Shown one piece after another: positions 15,053-23,373 of a stretch of 30,496 bases of DNA. Origin of the DNA: JBBQNJ01 sp038329845 (GTDB lineage: Bacteria > Planctomycetota > Phycisphaerae > Tepidisphaerales > Tepidisphaeraceae); assembly GCA_038329845.1 (NCBI GenBank), contig JBBQNJ010000063.1, positions 1-30,496 on the forward strand. The letters run 5' to 3'. Position numbers and translations under genes: made by a program. The notes below the pieces were generated by a model, which ran no database searches, was not told where the DNA came from, and saw nothing but the letters and a program-made list of their open reading frames with translations. Position 1 is the stretch's first letter, and the number at the start of each line of letters is the position of its first letter.

Positions 15053-16822
15053 ATGAGCGATCCCACGGTCGTCTATCCCGCGCCCCGGCAGCCGGTTCCG
15101 CCGCCGGAGGGCGATCGAATTGACTGGACCGAGGGGGCGCTGCATCTGAAGGCGCTCCATCCCGAAGCGATGTTCCTGCGCATCCTCGGGGTCAATTACG
15201 TCCATATGCACACGCTCGACGAGGGGGACTTGTACCTCACGCGATGGGGGATCCCGTTTCTGCCGCACCTTCAGCCGGAAAACTGGTACGAGGAAGAGTG
15301 GTTTGCGCAGAAACGTCAGCGGCTGCACGGCACAAGTACGGTCTACCGGATGCCGACGCGGCCGCTGCCCGAGGAGCGGGTCAAGAGCATCGACATCGTG
15401 GTCAAGTGGTCGCGCGTGGGCCAGGAGGTGGACCTGAACACCTTCACGATGTCGCGCAACCTCAACGCCGAGTTCAACAGCCCCTTCGAGGAGTTCGCAC
15501 TGCTCGAGGAGCTGCGGCTCGGGGATTACGGCCCGCGCGAGCTACGCATCCACACGCAATATCCGCTGGCCATTTACGTTCCGCCGGAGCGGCTTCAACC
15601 CTGGCAGACCGGGCGAAGCAAGGCGCGAATCCTGACCAAGGCGGCGCGGCATCCCGGGGTGATGATCGACGTGCTGCGGGCGTATATTTTGATCTACGGA
15701 TGGGTTAAGGGCGTCGACGCGGTCAGCGCCCACGCCAACAGCTTTTATGACGTGTCCGAACAGCACCGCCGCCTGCAGGAATTGACCCAGCGGGTCGATC
15801 AGGAACTGCGGGTCAAGGGATACGTGGTGGCCGACCATAAGCCGACGCACTTCGTCCTGCGGATGCGCGGCGGACAGATTCGAACCCATCGGCCCACCGG
15901 CTTGCCGCCGTACGCGCTGGTTGATTTCGAGCTGCTTGCCCGCACCCCCGATCACGAGGAATCGGTCAAGCGACAGGCTCGCAGCGAGTACCTCTATCGC
16001 CAGCGGGATCGTTTCCTGCGTTGTCCGCGGGAGTTCCCCAGCTACCTCAAGCCCGCCAACATTCTGGGAGTCGATTACGTCTTCGGGCGCAGCGAGGCGA
16101 CCAAGGGCGTCGTGTGGGTTTGCGGCGACGATCCCGAGCTGTTTCCCTATTTTCTGCCCGAACGGTGGCGCACGCCGCCGGTGATGCTGACCGACGTGGG
16201 CCAGACCTTCTACGCCCAGACCAAGGATCGCATTCACCTGGTCTGGAAAGTGTCGAGAGCCGGAGAGTTCCCGCCCGGCAAGCTCGACGACGCCAAGGCT
16301 CGCGCCTTGCTTCTCCAAGGCTACAACGCGCCGTTCGAGGAGTTCGCCTACGCCTTCGAGATGGCTCGGCGCGGCGTGAAGACGATCTACCCGCGGGCGA
16401 TCTACATGACGGCCTCTCCGGGGGAAGTGGCGGGCACGGTGCTGGACAGTCGGCCTTTCACCCGTATGCGGGAACTTCTCTCACCTGAAAAAAAGCCGGT
16501 CCTGCCGATGGATCATGACTACGTGACGATCTGGGGATACTGGCGCGGCCTCGAGGATGACGAGGCGGTGACCGACAACAACCTCTGGACCCCGATCGAC
16601 GCGGCGACCGCGAGGTCCAAGGGCCTGATCGACGATGCGAGCGTCTTGCAGATCCTGCGGGGGCATGAAGTATCCCTGCGCCAGGCCGGTTTCGAGGATG
16701 CCAACCTCAAGCCGGACCATATCCTGCTCTCCTACGTCCCCGGTGGCGATTTCAAGCGGGATTCCCAAGGTCAACTCGAGCTGCGGCATTGCAGCTTCGA
16801 GATGATCCGTCGGCTGGAATAG
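15053..16822 (+). CDS. Tandem kinase-like protein: one copy with catalytic-type residues, one degenerate
   Basis: A soluble protein of 589 residues made of two homologous halves (about 38-320 and 335-589). Shared blocks in order: ILGVNYV/ILGVDYV, IDIVVKWSRVG/IHLVWKVSRAG, FNSPFEEFALLEE/YNAPFEEFAYAFE, and a hinge-like QYPLAIYV/IYPRAIYM. The first half then has VADHKPTHFVLR (D261, K263) and, 30 residues on, VDFELL (D291). These resemble the HRDxKPxN catalytic loop and DFG motif of protein-kinase-like folds, with Lys118 as the beta-3 lysine and Glu146/147 in helix C. The second half has DANLKPDHILL (Asn551 for the catalytic Asp) and CSFEMI (Ser581 for the metal-binding Asp), so it is likely a pseudokinase. 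I start at ATG 15053; ATG 15026 is possible. The family is not named, and the substrate is unknown. The next gene follows at 117 bases. Confidence 0.6.
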   Translation: MSDPTVVYPAPRQPVPPPEGDRIDWTEGALHLKALHPEAMFLRILGVNYVHMHTLDEGDLYLTRWGIPFLPHLQPENWYEEEWFAQKRQRLHGTSTVYRMPTRPLPEERVKSIDIVVKWSRVGQEVDLNTFTMSRNLNAEFNSPFEEFALLEELRLGDYGPRELRIHTQYPLAIYVPPERLQPWQTGRSKARILTKAARHPGVMIDVLRAYILIYGWVKGVDAVSAHANSFYDVSEQHRRLQELTQRVDQELRVKGYVVADHKPTHFVLRMRGGQIRTHRPTGLPPYALVDFELLARTPDHEESVKRQARSEYLYRQRDRFLRCPREFPSYLKPANILGVDYVFGRSEATKGVVWVCGDDPELFPYFLPERWRTPPVMLTDVGQTFYAQTKDRIHLVWKVSRAGEFPPGKLDDAKARALLLQGYNAPFEEFAYAFEMARRGVKTIYPRAIYMTASPGEVAGTVLDSRPFTRMRELLSPEKKPVLPMDHDYVTIWGYWRGLEDDEAVTDNNLWTPIDAATARSKGLIDDASVLQILRGHEVSLRQAGFEDANLKPDHILLSYVPGGDFKRDSQGQLELRHCSFEMIRRLE

Positions 16823-16939
16823 AAGGCATTGCCCTGATGTACGAAGCGAACACCGTCGAGGGCGGCGGTGCCACATTTGGCTTCTGGCGATCGGGGCGAT
16901 GGGGGCGTAGGATGCTGCTGGAGTTGGCATCGCACCGAG

Positions 16940-18166
16940 ATGATGAGCAGAGAAAACCAATCCGATCCGCCTGCGGCGCCGCGCCGGCTGTATATCGACA
17001 ACGCGGCCACCAGCTTTCCCAAGCCGCGTGAAGTCGCTCTGGCGATGAGCCGCTATGCCAGCGACTTAGGCGCTTCGGCGGGGCGCGGGGGCTATTCCGA
17101 GGCGATCGAGACCGGCGCGATGATCGCCGATTGCCGCCGGTTGCTGAATCGGCTGTTCAACGGGGAGAATCCCGACCATTTCGTGTTCACCCTCAATTGC
17201 TCGCATGGAATGAACCTGGCGATCAAGGGGATCGCCGAGGCGGCCGGGGGCGGACACGCGATCTGCACCGACATCGACCACAACTCGATCCTGCGCCCTA
17301 TGAACGCGCTGGTCGAGCGCGGGCGGATCGCGCAATCCCGCATCGCGGTAGACCCGGTCAGCGGGCTGGTCGATCCGGACGATATCCGCAAGGCGATCCG
17401 TCCGGACACGCGTTTGATCGCACTCACCCACGCCAGCAACGTCACCGGGACCGTCCAGCCCATCCGCGAGATTGGACGAATCGCGCGCGAACGCGACATC
17501 CCCTTCATCGTCGATGCGGCCCAGTCGGCAGGGCATATCCCCATCGACGCGCGGGCCGATCTGATCGACGTGCTGGCGGCGCCGGGGCATAAGGCCCTGC
17601 TCGGGCCGCTGGGGACGGGATTTTTGTACATTCGTCCGGGGATCGAGCGTCGAGTCGCGACGATCATGGAAGGCGGGACCGGGTCGATCAGCGAAGAACC
17701 TCGCCAGCCCGATTTTCTGCCCGACAAGTATGAAACCGGCAGCCACAACGCGATCGGCATCGCGGGTCTTGGCGCCGGCGTGAGATGGGTCCTGGATCGC
17801 GGGATCGACTCGCTGGCTCGGCATGATCTGGACCTGGTGCGAGTCTTTCTCGAAGGCGTGGGCGATGTCCCGGGACTGCGATGTTATGGGCCTCAGACGG
17901 TGCGCGACCGCCTGGGGGTCTTCTCGGTGCGGATCGACGGCTTCGAGCCGCACGAGCTGTCGGCGGTGCTGGAAAGCACGTACGGCATCCTCACGCGCAG
18001 CGGGATTCACTGCGCCCCACTGGCCCATGCGACGATCGGTACGTTGGACGGCGGGGGAACGACCCGGTTCAGCTTCGGCGCGTTTTTGTGCCCGCAGGAC
18101 ATCAGCTACGCGACCGATGCGCTGGCCGAGATCGCCATGAATCGCGCGACCGTTCCAACAAGGTGA
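16940..18166 (+). CDS. Class V aminotransferase-fold enzyme, cysteine desulfurase-like
   Basis: A PLP-dependent enzyme of 408 residues. Family marks: N-terminal YIDNAATSFPKP, His114 in DIDHNS, Asp192 in IVDAAQSAGH binding the PLP ring nitrogen, the Schiff-base lysine Lys218 in APGHKALLGPLGTG, and Cys358 in RSGIHCAP at the position of the persulfide cysteine of SufS/IscS-type desulfurases. It would take sulfur from cysteine for Fe-S or other sulfur-containing products; related enzymes act as selenocysteine lyases or isopenicillin epimerases, so the substrate is not certain. The start at ATG 16940 (or 16943) has only a weak ribosome-binding site. The MFS gene begins 5 bases after its stop, so the two are translationally coupled. 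Confidence 0.88.
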   Translation: MMSRENQSDPPAAPRRLYIDNAATSFPKPREVALAMSRYASDLGASAGRGGYSEAIETGAMIADCRRLLNRLFNGENPDHFVFTLNCSHGMNLAIKGIAEAAGGGHAICTDIDHNSILRPMNALVERGRIAQSRIAVDPVSGLVDPDDIRKAIRPDTRLIALTHASNVTGTVQPIREIGRIARERDIPFIVDAAQSAGHIPIDARADLIDVLAAPGHKALLGPLGTGFLYIRPGIERRVATIMEGGTGSISEEPRQPDFLPDKYETGSHNAIGIAGLGAGVRWVLDRGIDSLARHDLDLVRVFLEGVGDVPGLRCYGPQTVRDRLGVFSVRIDGFEPHELSAVLESTYGILTRSGIHCAPLAHATIGTLDGGGTTRFSFGAFLCPQDISYATDALAEIAMNRATVPTR

Positions 18167-18171
18167 AGTTT

Positions 18172-19410
18172 ATGACCACGCCTTCAGCGCCCACAGTGCC
18201 TGAGTCATCGGCCCCGACCGGGCGCTTGCCCCGCAACGTGCTGACCCTGGGATGGGTGAGTTTTTTCACCGACCTGGCCAGCGAGATGCTCTATCCGATC
18301 CGCCCGCTGTTCGTCACGCAGGTGCTGGGGGCCTCCCCAGCGGTGCTGGGATTGATCGACGGGGTGGCCGAGGGGGCAAGCTCGGTGCTGCGCTGGCTTG
18401 CCGGGGCGATGAGCGATCGGTTCCGGCGTCGAAAGCCGTTCGTCGTCTGGGGATATTCGGTCTCGGCGATCTCGAAGCCGCTGATGGGGCTGGCGGCATA
18501 TGCGATCGGCTGGCCGCTGTTTTTCGCGGCGTTATGCCTGGACCGGCTGGGCAAGAGCACCCGCACCAGCGCCCGCGACGCCTTGATCGCCGATTCCACT
18601 CCCGCGGCGCAGCGCGGCGCCGCATTCGGGGTGCATCGCGCGATGGACACGGCCGGCGCCGTCGTCGGACCGCTGGTGGCGCTGGCCGCGATCACGCTGA
18701 TTCCCTATTTCCGCGACCATCTTCAATGGCTGTTTATGATCGCGCTGATCCCCGGGCTGTTCAGCGCCGCGATCGCTTTTTTCGCCGTCCGCGACATCCC
18801 TCACACGCCCGATCCCACGGCCAAGCCGGCACCGATTTTCCAGTCATTCGGCGCGCCTTTCTGGCATCTCATCGCCGCCGCCGGAGTCTTTGGATTAGGC
18901 AACAGCAGCGACACGTTTCTACTTCTAAAGTCCAGCAAGCTGGGGCTTTCGTTCGCCCAGGTGATTCTGGCGTTCGCGGTTTACAACGTCGTTTATGCCG
19001 CAGCCAGCGCGCCATTCGGGAAGCTGTCCGACCGCATTGGTCGCCGAAAAGTAGTGTCGATTGGCTGGGGCGTCTACGCAGCGGTCTACCTGGGATTTTC
19101 CCTGACCCGCGGGGTGACCGCGCCGTGGGTGCTGATGGCGGCGTACGGGCTGTACCAGGCATTGGCCGAGGGCGTGAGCAAGGCGCTGATCAGCGATGTG
19201 GTGGCCCACGATCAGCGGGCTGGGGCGATCGGGATGTTCTACACTGTGGCCGGGTTATCTCAGCTGGTGGCGAGCCTGCTCGCCGGAGTACTATGGAGCT
19301 ACTATGCCGGACCGTTCCATCTGCCGTTTCTGATCGGCGCGGTCCTGGCGCTGGTCGCCATCCCGGTCATCGCCACCGTGCCGAGTCGCCGCGCGGATGC
19401 GGTGGCGTAA
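18172..19410 (+). CDS. Major facilitator superfamily permease
   Basis: An inner-membrane transporter of 412 residues with about twelve hydrophobic segments. The loop between helices 2 and 3 has the MFS signature GAMSDRFRRRKP, and the equivalent loop of the second half reads GKLSDRIGRRKV. GLIDGVAEGASSVLRW and LDRLGKSTRTSARDALI are typical of a bacterial subgroup whose members include NreB-like efflux proteins, but the substrate cannot be assigned. AGGTGA, overlapping the stop of the preceding gene, gives the ribosome-binding site for ATG 18172. Coupling to the desulfurase-like gene suggests a shared function, possibly export of a sulfur or amino-acid compound; this is inference. Confidence 0.88.
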   Translation: MTTPSAPTVPESSAPTGRLPRNVLTLGWVSFFTDLASEMLYPIRPLFVTQVLGASPAVLGLIDGVAEGASSVLRWLAGAMSDRFRRRKPFVVWGYSVSAISKPLMGLAAYAIGWPLFFAALCLDRLGKSTRTSARDALIADSTPAAQRGAAFGVHRAMDTAGAVVGPLVALAAITLIPYFRDHLQWLFMIALIPGLFSAAIAFFAVRDIPHTPDPTAKPAPIFQSFGAPFWHLIAAAGVFGLGNSSDTFLLLKSSKLGLSFAQVILAFAVYNVVYAAASAPFGKLSDRIGRRKVVSIGWGVYAAVYLGFSLTRGVTAPWVLMAAYGLYQALAEGVSKALISDVVAHDQRAGAIGMFYTVAGLSQLVASLLAGVLWSYYAGPFHLPFLIGAVLALVAIPVIATVPSRRADAVA

Positions 19411-19529
19411 AATCGGCGCATGCTTCGGGCAACCGCGCGGGGGCGATGCGGAGTAACTATTCGCAATGTCGCCGTTGACGTTGAGAGAGGCATTCAGAAA
19501 GAGTTCGCCGGCGGGTAGCATAAGACGCG

Positions 19530-20501
19530 ATGGAACCTGTTTTACGATTGGGAACGCGTGGGAGTTTTCTCGCCCGCACGCAGAGTCAGGGCGTCGCCGA
19601 TGAGTTGATGCGCCGCCATCCCGGGCTGCGCGTCGAACTGCGAATTATCAAGACCAGCGGCGATAAGATCACCGATCAACCCCTGCACGCCTTCGGCGGC
19701 AAGGGGCTGTTCACGAAGGAACTCGAGCAAGCGTTGCTCGCCGGCGAGGTGGACTTCGCGGTGCATAGTTTCAAGGACGTGCCCGTGACCATGCCGCTGC
19801 TCGATGCCGATCAGCAGGCCGAGTTGATCATCGCCGCCGTCCCGGCCCGCGAAGATCCGCGCGATGTGATAGCGATGCGCGATCCTGCCCTGCTCGGGAC
19901 GCAGGGCGCGGCGGCGATCAAGTCGCTGCCCGCGGGGATGCGGATCGGGACGGGGAGTCTGCGTCGGCGCTGTCAGATTCTCAGCCTCCGGCCCGAACTG
20001 CATGTCGAGCCGATTCGTGGCAACATCGACACGCGCTTGCGCAAATGCCGCGACGGCACTTACGACGTGGTGGTGCTGGCGATGGCGGGGCTTCGGCGCA
20101 GCGGCTTGTTCGATGCATCTTGGATGGGCCCCATCGAACCGGCCGAGATGCTGCCCGCCGCCGGACAGGGCGCCTTGGCGCTGCAATGCCGGCGTGACGA
20201 CGCCAAGACCATGGGCATGCTCCAAGTGATGCACGATCCGGCAACCGCGACGTGCGTGGAACTCGAGCGAGGGATCGTCCAAGAGCTTCGCGGGGACTGC
20301 CACTCCCCGATCGCCGCGTTGGCAACGCTGTCGGCCGATGGTGCCCGGGTCGAACTCAAAGCCGTCGTCGGTGCCCGCGACGGCGAGCCGCCGATCCTCA
20401 CGGCCCATGCGATCGCCGATCGGGCCGCCAAGTCCAACGTGCTAAGCCGAGTCATGGCGCAGCTTCGCACCGGCGGCGTGGAAAAATTTCTGCACGGATG
20501 A
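19530..20501 (+). CDS. hemC: Hydroxymethylbilane synthase (porphobilinogen deaminase)
   Basis: The cytoplasmic enzyme that joins four porphobilinogen units into hydroxymethylbilane for heme, siroheme and cobalamin. At 323 residues it is close to the family norm (about 310). Motifs: LGTRGSFLARTQS at the N-terminus, HSFKDVP (80-86) with the catalytic Asp83, GTGSLRRR (140-147), RGNIDTRLRK (163-172), and the dipyrromethane cofactor cysteine Cys257 in LRGDCHSPI. The ribosome-binding site before ATG 19530 is weak, but the N-terminus aligns well with the family. The next pathway gene (cobA-hemD) lies 816 bases downstream, past an inverted PilZ gene. Confidence 0.97.
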   Translation: MEPVLRLGTRGSFLARTQSQGVADELMRRHPGLRVELRIIKTSGDKITDQPLHAFGGKGLFTKELEQALLAGEVDFAVHSFKDVPVTMPLLDADQQAELIIAAVPAREDPRDVIAMRDPALLGTQGAAAIKSLPAGMRIGTGSLRRRCQILSLRPELHVEPIRGNIDTRLRKCRDGTYDVVVLAMAGLRRSGLFDASWMGPIEPAEMLPAAGQGALALQCRRDDAKTMGMLQVMHDPATATCVELERGIVQELRGDCHSPIAALATLSADGARVELKAVVGARDGEPPILTAHAIADRAAKSNVLSRVMAQLRTGGVEKFLHG

Positions 20502-20645
20502 TACGGATTTTACCTGAATTTCGCGGGCTGATCGACGATTGTCAGGCAGCGAGCGCGGAGCGAGCGGGTCGCTTGGGGAGTTTGCGGGCGATGGCACGGG
20601 AAAGAGGCGGAGGCGCCACCAGGGGGCAGCGGCGTCACAAGGTAT

Positions 20646-20753
20646 ACATGCGCCAGTACGGAGGCCGGCCAGGAGTCGCCAGTGCGCCGACTGGGCCACG
20701 TCGCGCCCAGCAGCCGCAGACATGCGCCGGCATGGAGGCCGGCCAGGAGTCGC
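20646..20753 (+). repeat. Pair of 34-base direct repeats
   Basis: Two copies at 20646-20679 and 20720-20753 (31 of 34 identical) share ACATGCGCC and GAGGCCGGCCAGGAGTCGC; the period is 74 bases. The intervening bases differ. The surrounding 20502-20775 stretch after hemC holds no gene and is rich in GCGAGCG-type words. The origin is unknown; it may be a small duplicated spacer or part of a dispersed genomic repeat. Confidence 0.6.
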
Positions 20754-20775
20754 ACGGGCGCATTCACCCGAGACG

Positions 20776-21183
20776 TTACGCGGCGGGCAGGGGATCGAAC
20801 TCGACGGCGATGCGGTAGCCGGTGCCGCTTTGTTCGCAGCGAAGAACTCGCCCGAAGGCGTCCCATCCGCCGATGGTGCCGGCTTGCAGACCCAGAGGCG
20901 GGAAATAGACGCTGAGCTGTTCGCCTTTGTCCACCGGGGTGTCGCTGATGGCGCTCATGCCGCCGAGGGACAGATCGCGCAAGGTCAGTTTGACGCGCGG
21001 ATTCTGGCGGGCCTTGACCGAATGATCGACGCGATTGCCGACGACCTCGGCCTGAACGTCTTTGCGCGGGAAGATTCGTCGTTCAGCGCCGGTCTTGGGC
21101 GTGGTCAACGCGTGGGACGGTGCAGCGCCGAAATCGGTGAGGCGAGCGGTCATTCGTTCGGGCATTTTGACCAAGGCAACCAT
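20776..21183 (-). CDS. PilZ-domain protein (c-di-GMP receptor)
   Basis: A soluble protein of 135 residues that consists almost only of a PilZ domain. The two c-di-GMP contact motifs are present: R-x(3)-R in ERRIFPRKD (35-42) and D-x-S-x(2)-G in LRDLSLGG (68-75). It would bind the second messenger c-di-GMP and pass the signal on through contact with a partner, in control of motility, surface attachment or polysaccharide synthesis; the partner is unknown. GAGGAT before ATG 21183 decides the start against one 30 bases upstream. It runs against hemC and diverges from cobA-hemD, splitting the tetrapyrrole genes. Confidence 0.88.
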   Translation of the reverse strand: MVALVKMPERMTARLTDFGAAPSHALTTPKTGAERRIFPRKDVQAEVVGNRVDHSVKARQNPRVKLTLRDLSLGGMSAISDTPVDKGEQLSVYFPPLGLQAGTIGGWDAFGRVLRCEQSGTGYRIAVEFDPLPAA

Positions 21184-21317
21184 ATGATCCTCGCGTGCGT
21201 CAGGAAAAATCATTCAGACACCGGCATGAGCGCCGGCGGGGGTTCACCCCAGTTGCATCGGCCCTAAAGGTGTGAAAGATTACCTGGGTTGACTGAAGAA
21301 GGGTTAAGGAGGCGAAC

Positions 21318-22889
21318 GTGGCGAAGTCGGGCAAAGTGCATCTGGTGGGGGCCGGGCCGGGCGATCCCGGGCTGCTGACGGTGCGCGGTGCCGAATTATT
21401 GGACGTGGCCGACGTCGTGGTCTACGACTACCTCGCCAACCCCGAACTGCTCGATCGCTGCCGACCTGATGCCGAGATCATCTATGTCGGGAAAAAGGCC
21501 GCGGCGCATACGTTCACGCAGGATCAGATCAACGCCCTGCTGGTGGAAAAGGGATTGTCGGGCAAGAGCGTCGTGCGGCTCAAAGGAGGCGACCCTTTCG
21601 TATTCGGTCGCGGGGGAGAGGAATGCGAGGCGCTACGGGAGGCGGGAGTGGACTTCGAGGTGGTTCCGGGGATCACCGCGGCGATCGCGGCTCCGGCGTA
21701 CGCGGGAATCCCGGTAACCCACCGCGATCTGAACTCGTCGTTCACATTGATCACCGGGCATGAAAAAGAGGAGGATTACAAGGACGAGCAGGCCCGCGCC
21801 CGCGGCGCTGCGTCGGGATCCAGCGATGTGGACTGGTCGGTGCTGGCCAAGCTGCCGTGCGTGGCGTTTTACATGGGCGTTAAGGCCCTGCCGAGAATCT
21901 GCTCGAGCCTGATCGACCACGGCGCCGATCCGGCGATGCCCGCGGCGACCATCCGCTGGGGGACCCGCCCCGAGCAGCGCACGGTCGTGGGAACGCTGGC
22001 GGATCTGCCTAGGAAGGTGATCGAAGCGAAGCTGGCAGCGCCGGCGATCACGATTGTCGGGCGCGTGGTCGAGCTGCGACAAACGATGAACTGGTTCGAA
22101 ACCCGCCCGCTGTTCGGGCAGACCATCGCCGTGACCCGCACCCGCCAGCAGGCGAGCGATTTGTCCAAGGAGTTGCGGCAACTGGGAGCGCGGGTGATCG
22201 AAGCCCCGACGATCGAACTTGCGCCGCCCACCGATTGGACCGATGCCGACGATGCGTTGCGACGAGCCGGCGAATACGACTGGGTACTCTTCACCAGCGT
22301 CAACGGAGTGAGCTTCGCGCGGCGACGGCTGCGGGAACTGAATCTCGATGCCCGCGTTTTCGGCAAGGCGGGGATCGCGGTGATCGGGTCGGCGACGCGG
22401 GAGGCGGTGGAACGAGAGTTGGCGCTGCGGGTGGACCTGTGTCCCCCGGCGTTTGTCGCCGAGGCGCTGGCCGAGGCGCTGATCGATCTGGGTCAGGCGA
22501 GCGGGCGGAAATTCCTGCTGCTTCGCGCCGAGATTGCCCGCCCGATCCTGTGCGAAAAACTCCGCGACTCGGGCGCTGTCGAGGTGCGCGACGTGGCGAT
22601 GTACCAGACCGTTTCGGCCAAGCAGTTGCCGGCGGCGCTGCTGGCTACACTGGAATCTGGTGAACTGGACTGGGTGACATTCACCAGCAGTAGCACCGCG
22701 AAGAACTTCGCCCAGCTTCTCGGCGATGACTACCGCCGGCGACTGATGAACGTAAAACTGGCGAGCATCGGGCCGGTGACCACCGCGACATTGAAGGAAC
22801 TGGGACTCGACCCCACCGTCCAGGCCGAGACGTTCAACATCCCGGGGCTGGTCCAGGCGATGAGGGACACAGGCCCCAGTTGCTCCTGA
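21318..22889 (+). CDS. cobA-hemD: Fused uroporphyrinogen-III C-methyltransferase / uroporphyrinogen-III synthase
   Basis: A bifunctional enzyme of 523 residues. Residues 1-256 are the SAM-dependent methyltransferase (CobA/SUMT): VHLVGAGPGDPGLLTVRG, YDYLANPELL, RLKGGDPFVFGRGGEE, VVPGITAAIAAPAYAGIPVTHR and later AITIVGRVVELR. It makes precorrin-2 for siroheme or B12. Residues about 257-523 are HemD, which closes hydroxymethylbilane to uroporphyrinogen III: IAVTRTRQQASDLSKEL, WVLFTSVNGVSF, AVIGSATREAVE, DWVTFTSSSTAKNF, SIGPVTTATLKELG. A polar insertion (about 150-175, EKEEDYKDEQARARG and on) occurs in the methyltransferase part, as in other fused forms. GTG 21318 is preceded by AAGGAGG at ideal spacing. 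A lipoprotein gene follows by 10 bases. Confidence 0.95.
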   Translation: MAKSGKVHLVGAGPGDPGLLTVRGAELLDVADVVVYDYLANPELLDRCRPDAEIIYVGKKAAAHTFTQDQINALLVEKGLSGKSVVRLKGGDPFVFGRGGEECEALREAGVDFEVVPGITAAIAAPAYAGIPVTHRDLNSSFTLITGHEKEEDYKDEQARARGAASGSSDVDWSVLAKLPCVAFYMGVKALPRICSSLIDHGADPAMPAATIRWGTRPEQRTVVGTLADLPRKVIEAKLAAPAITIVGRVVELRQTMNWFETRPLFGQTIAVTRTRQQASDLSKELRQLGARVIEAPTIELAPPTDWTDADDALRRAGEYDWVLFTSVNGVSFARRRLRELNLDARVFGKAGIAVIGSATREAVERELALRVDLCPPAFVAEALAEALIDLGQASGRKFLLLRAEIARPILCEKLRDSGAVEVRDVAMYQTVSAKQLPAALLATLESGELDWVTFTSSSTAKNFAQLLGDDYRRRLMNVKLASIGPVTTATLKELGLDPTVQAETFNIPGLVQAMRDTGPSCS

Positions 22890-22899
22890 GCGAGTTTTT

Positions 22900-23340
22900 A
22901 TGAAGTGTCCAACGTTGAATGGTGCCCATGCAACTATCGCGGTGATTCTGGCCGGATTGATCAGTGGATGCGCCGATCAGGCAGGGCGGGCGCTGCCGCC
23001 GGTGGACGCACCGGGGGCCGGGCCGGCACGGATCGACAGCTCGGGGCGAGAGGCCGATTCGGAATTGTCCCGCCGGGTTCATCAGGTGAGAAACGCCCGC
23101 GGCAGGGCCGAAGAGTCCGCGGCGCTCGAGCAGTTGCGCGATTGGGCGATCCAGCGCCGTCTGAACTTCAGCGTGGTCGCGTATCGAAGCGACACGGGCG
23201 CTGTCGAGCGGCGACCGATCTCGGCGACTTCGCCGCTTCGCTGCGAGGTCACGCTCTTCCGCGACGACCTGCCCGTCGAGCATTTCACCTTTGTTCCCAA
23301 GGATAATCGCAGTCTGCACTGGTTGATCTGGCCGGAATAG
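22900..23340 (+). CDS. Putative lipoprotein of unknown function
   Basis: A protein of 146 residues. A hydrophobic N-terminal segment (ATIAVILAGLISGC) ends in the lipobox ISGC, so the mature protein should be lipid-anchored at Cys24. The rest is a short mixed region with no motif I recognise, ending in NRSLHWLIWPE. It follows cobA-hemD by 10 bases and is likely co-transcribed with it, but nothing in its sequence ties it to tetrapyrrole synthesis. It converges with the metalloprotease gene 33 bases away; no clear terminator is visible in that gap. Confidence 0.75.
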   Translation: MKCPTLNGAHATIAVILAGLISGCADQAGRALPPVDAPGAGPARIDSSGREADSELSRRVHQVRNARGRAEESAALEQLRDWAIQRRLNFSVVAYRSDTGAVERRPISATSPLRCEVTLFRDDLPVEHFTFVPKDNRSLHWLIWPE

Positions 23341-23373
23341 CCGCAAAGCGTGGCCGGTGAACCCGGCGCGGGA

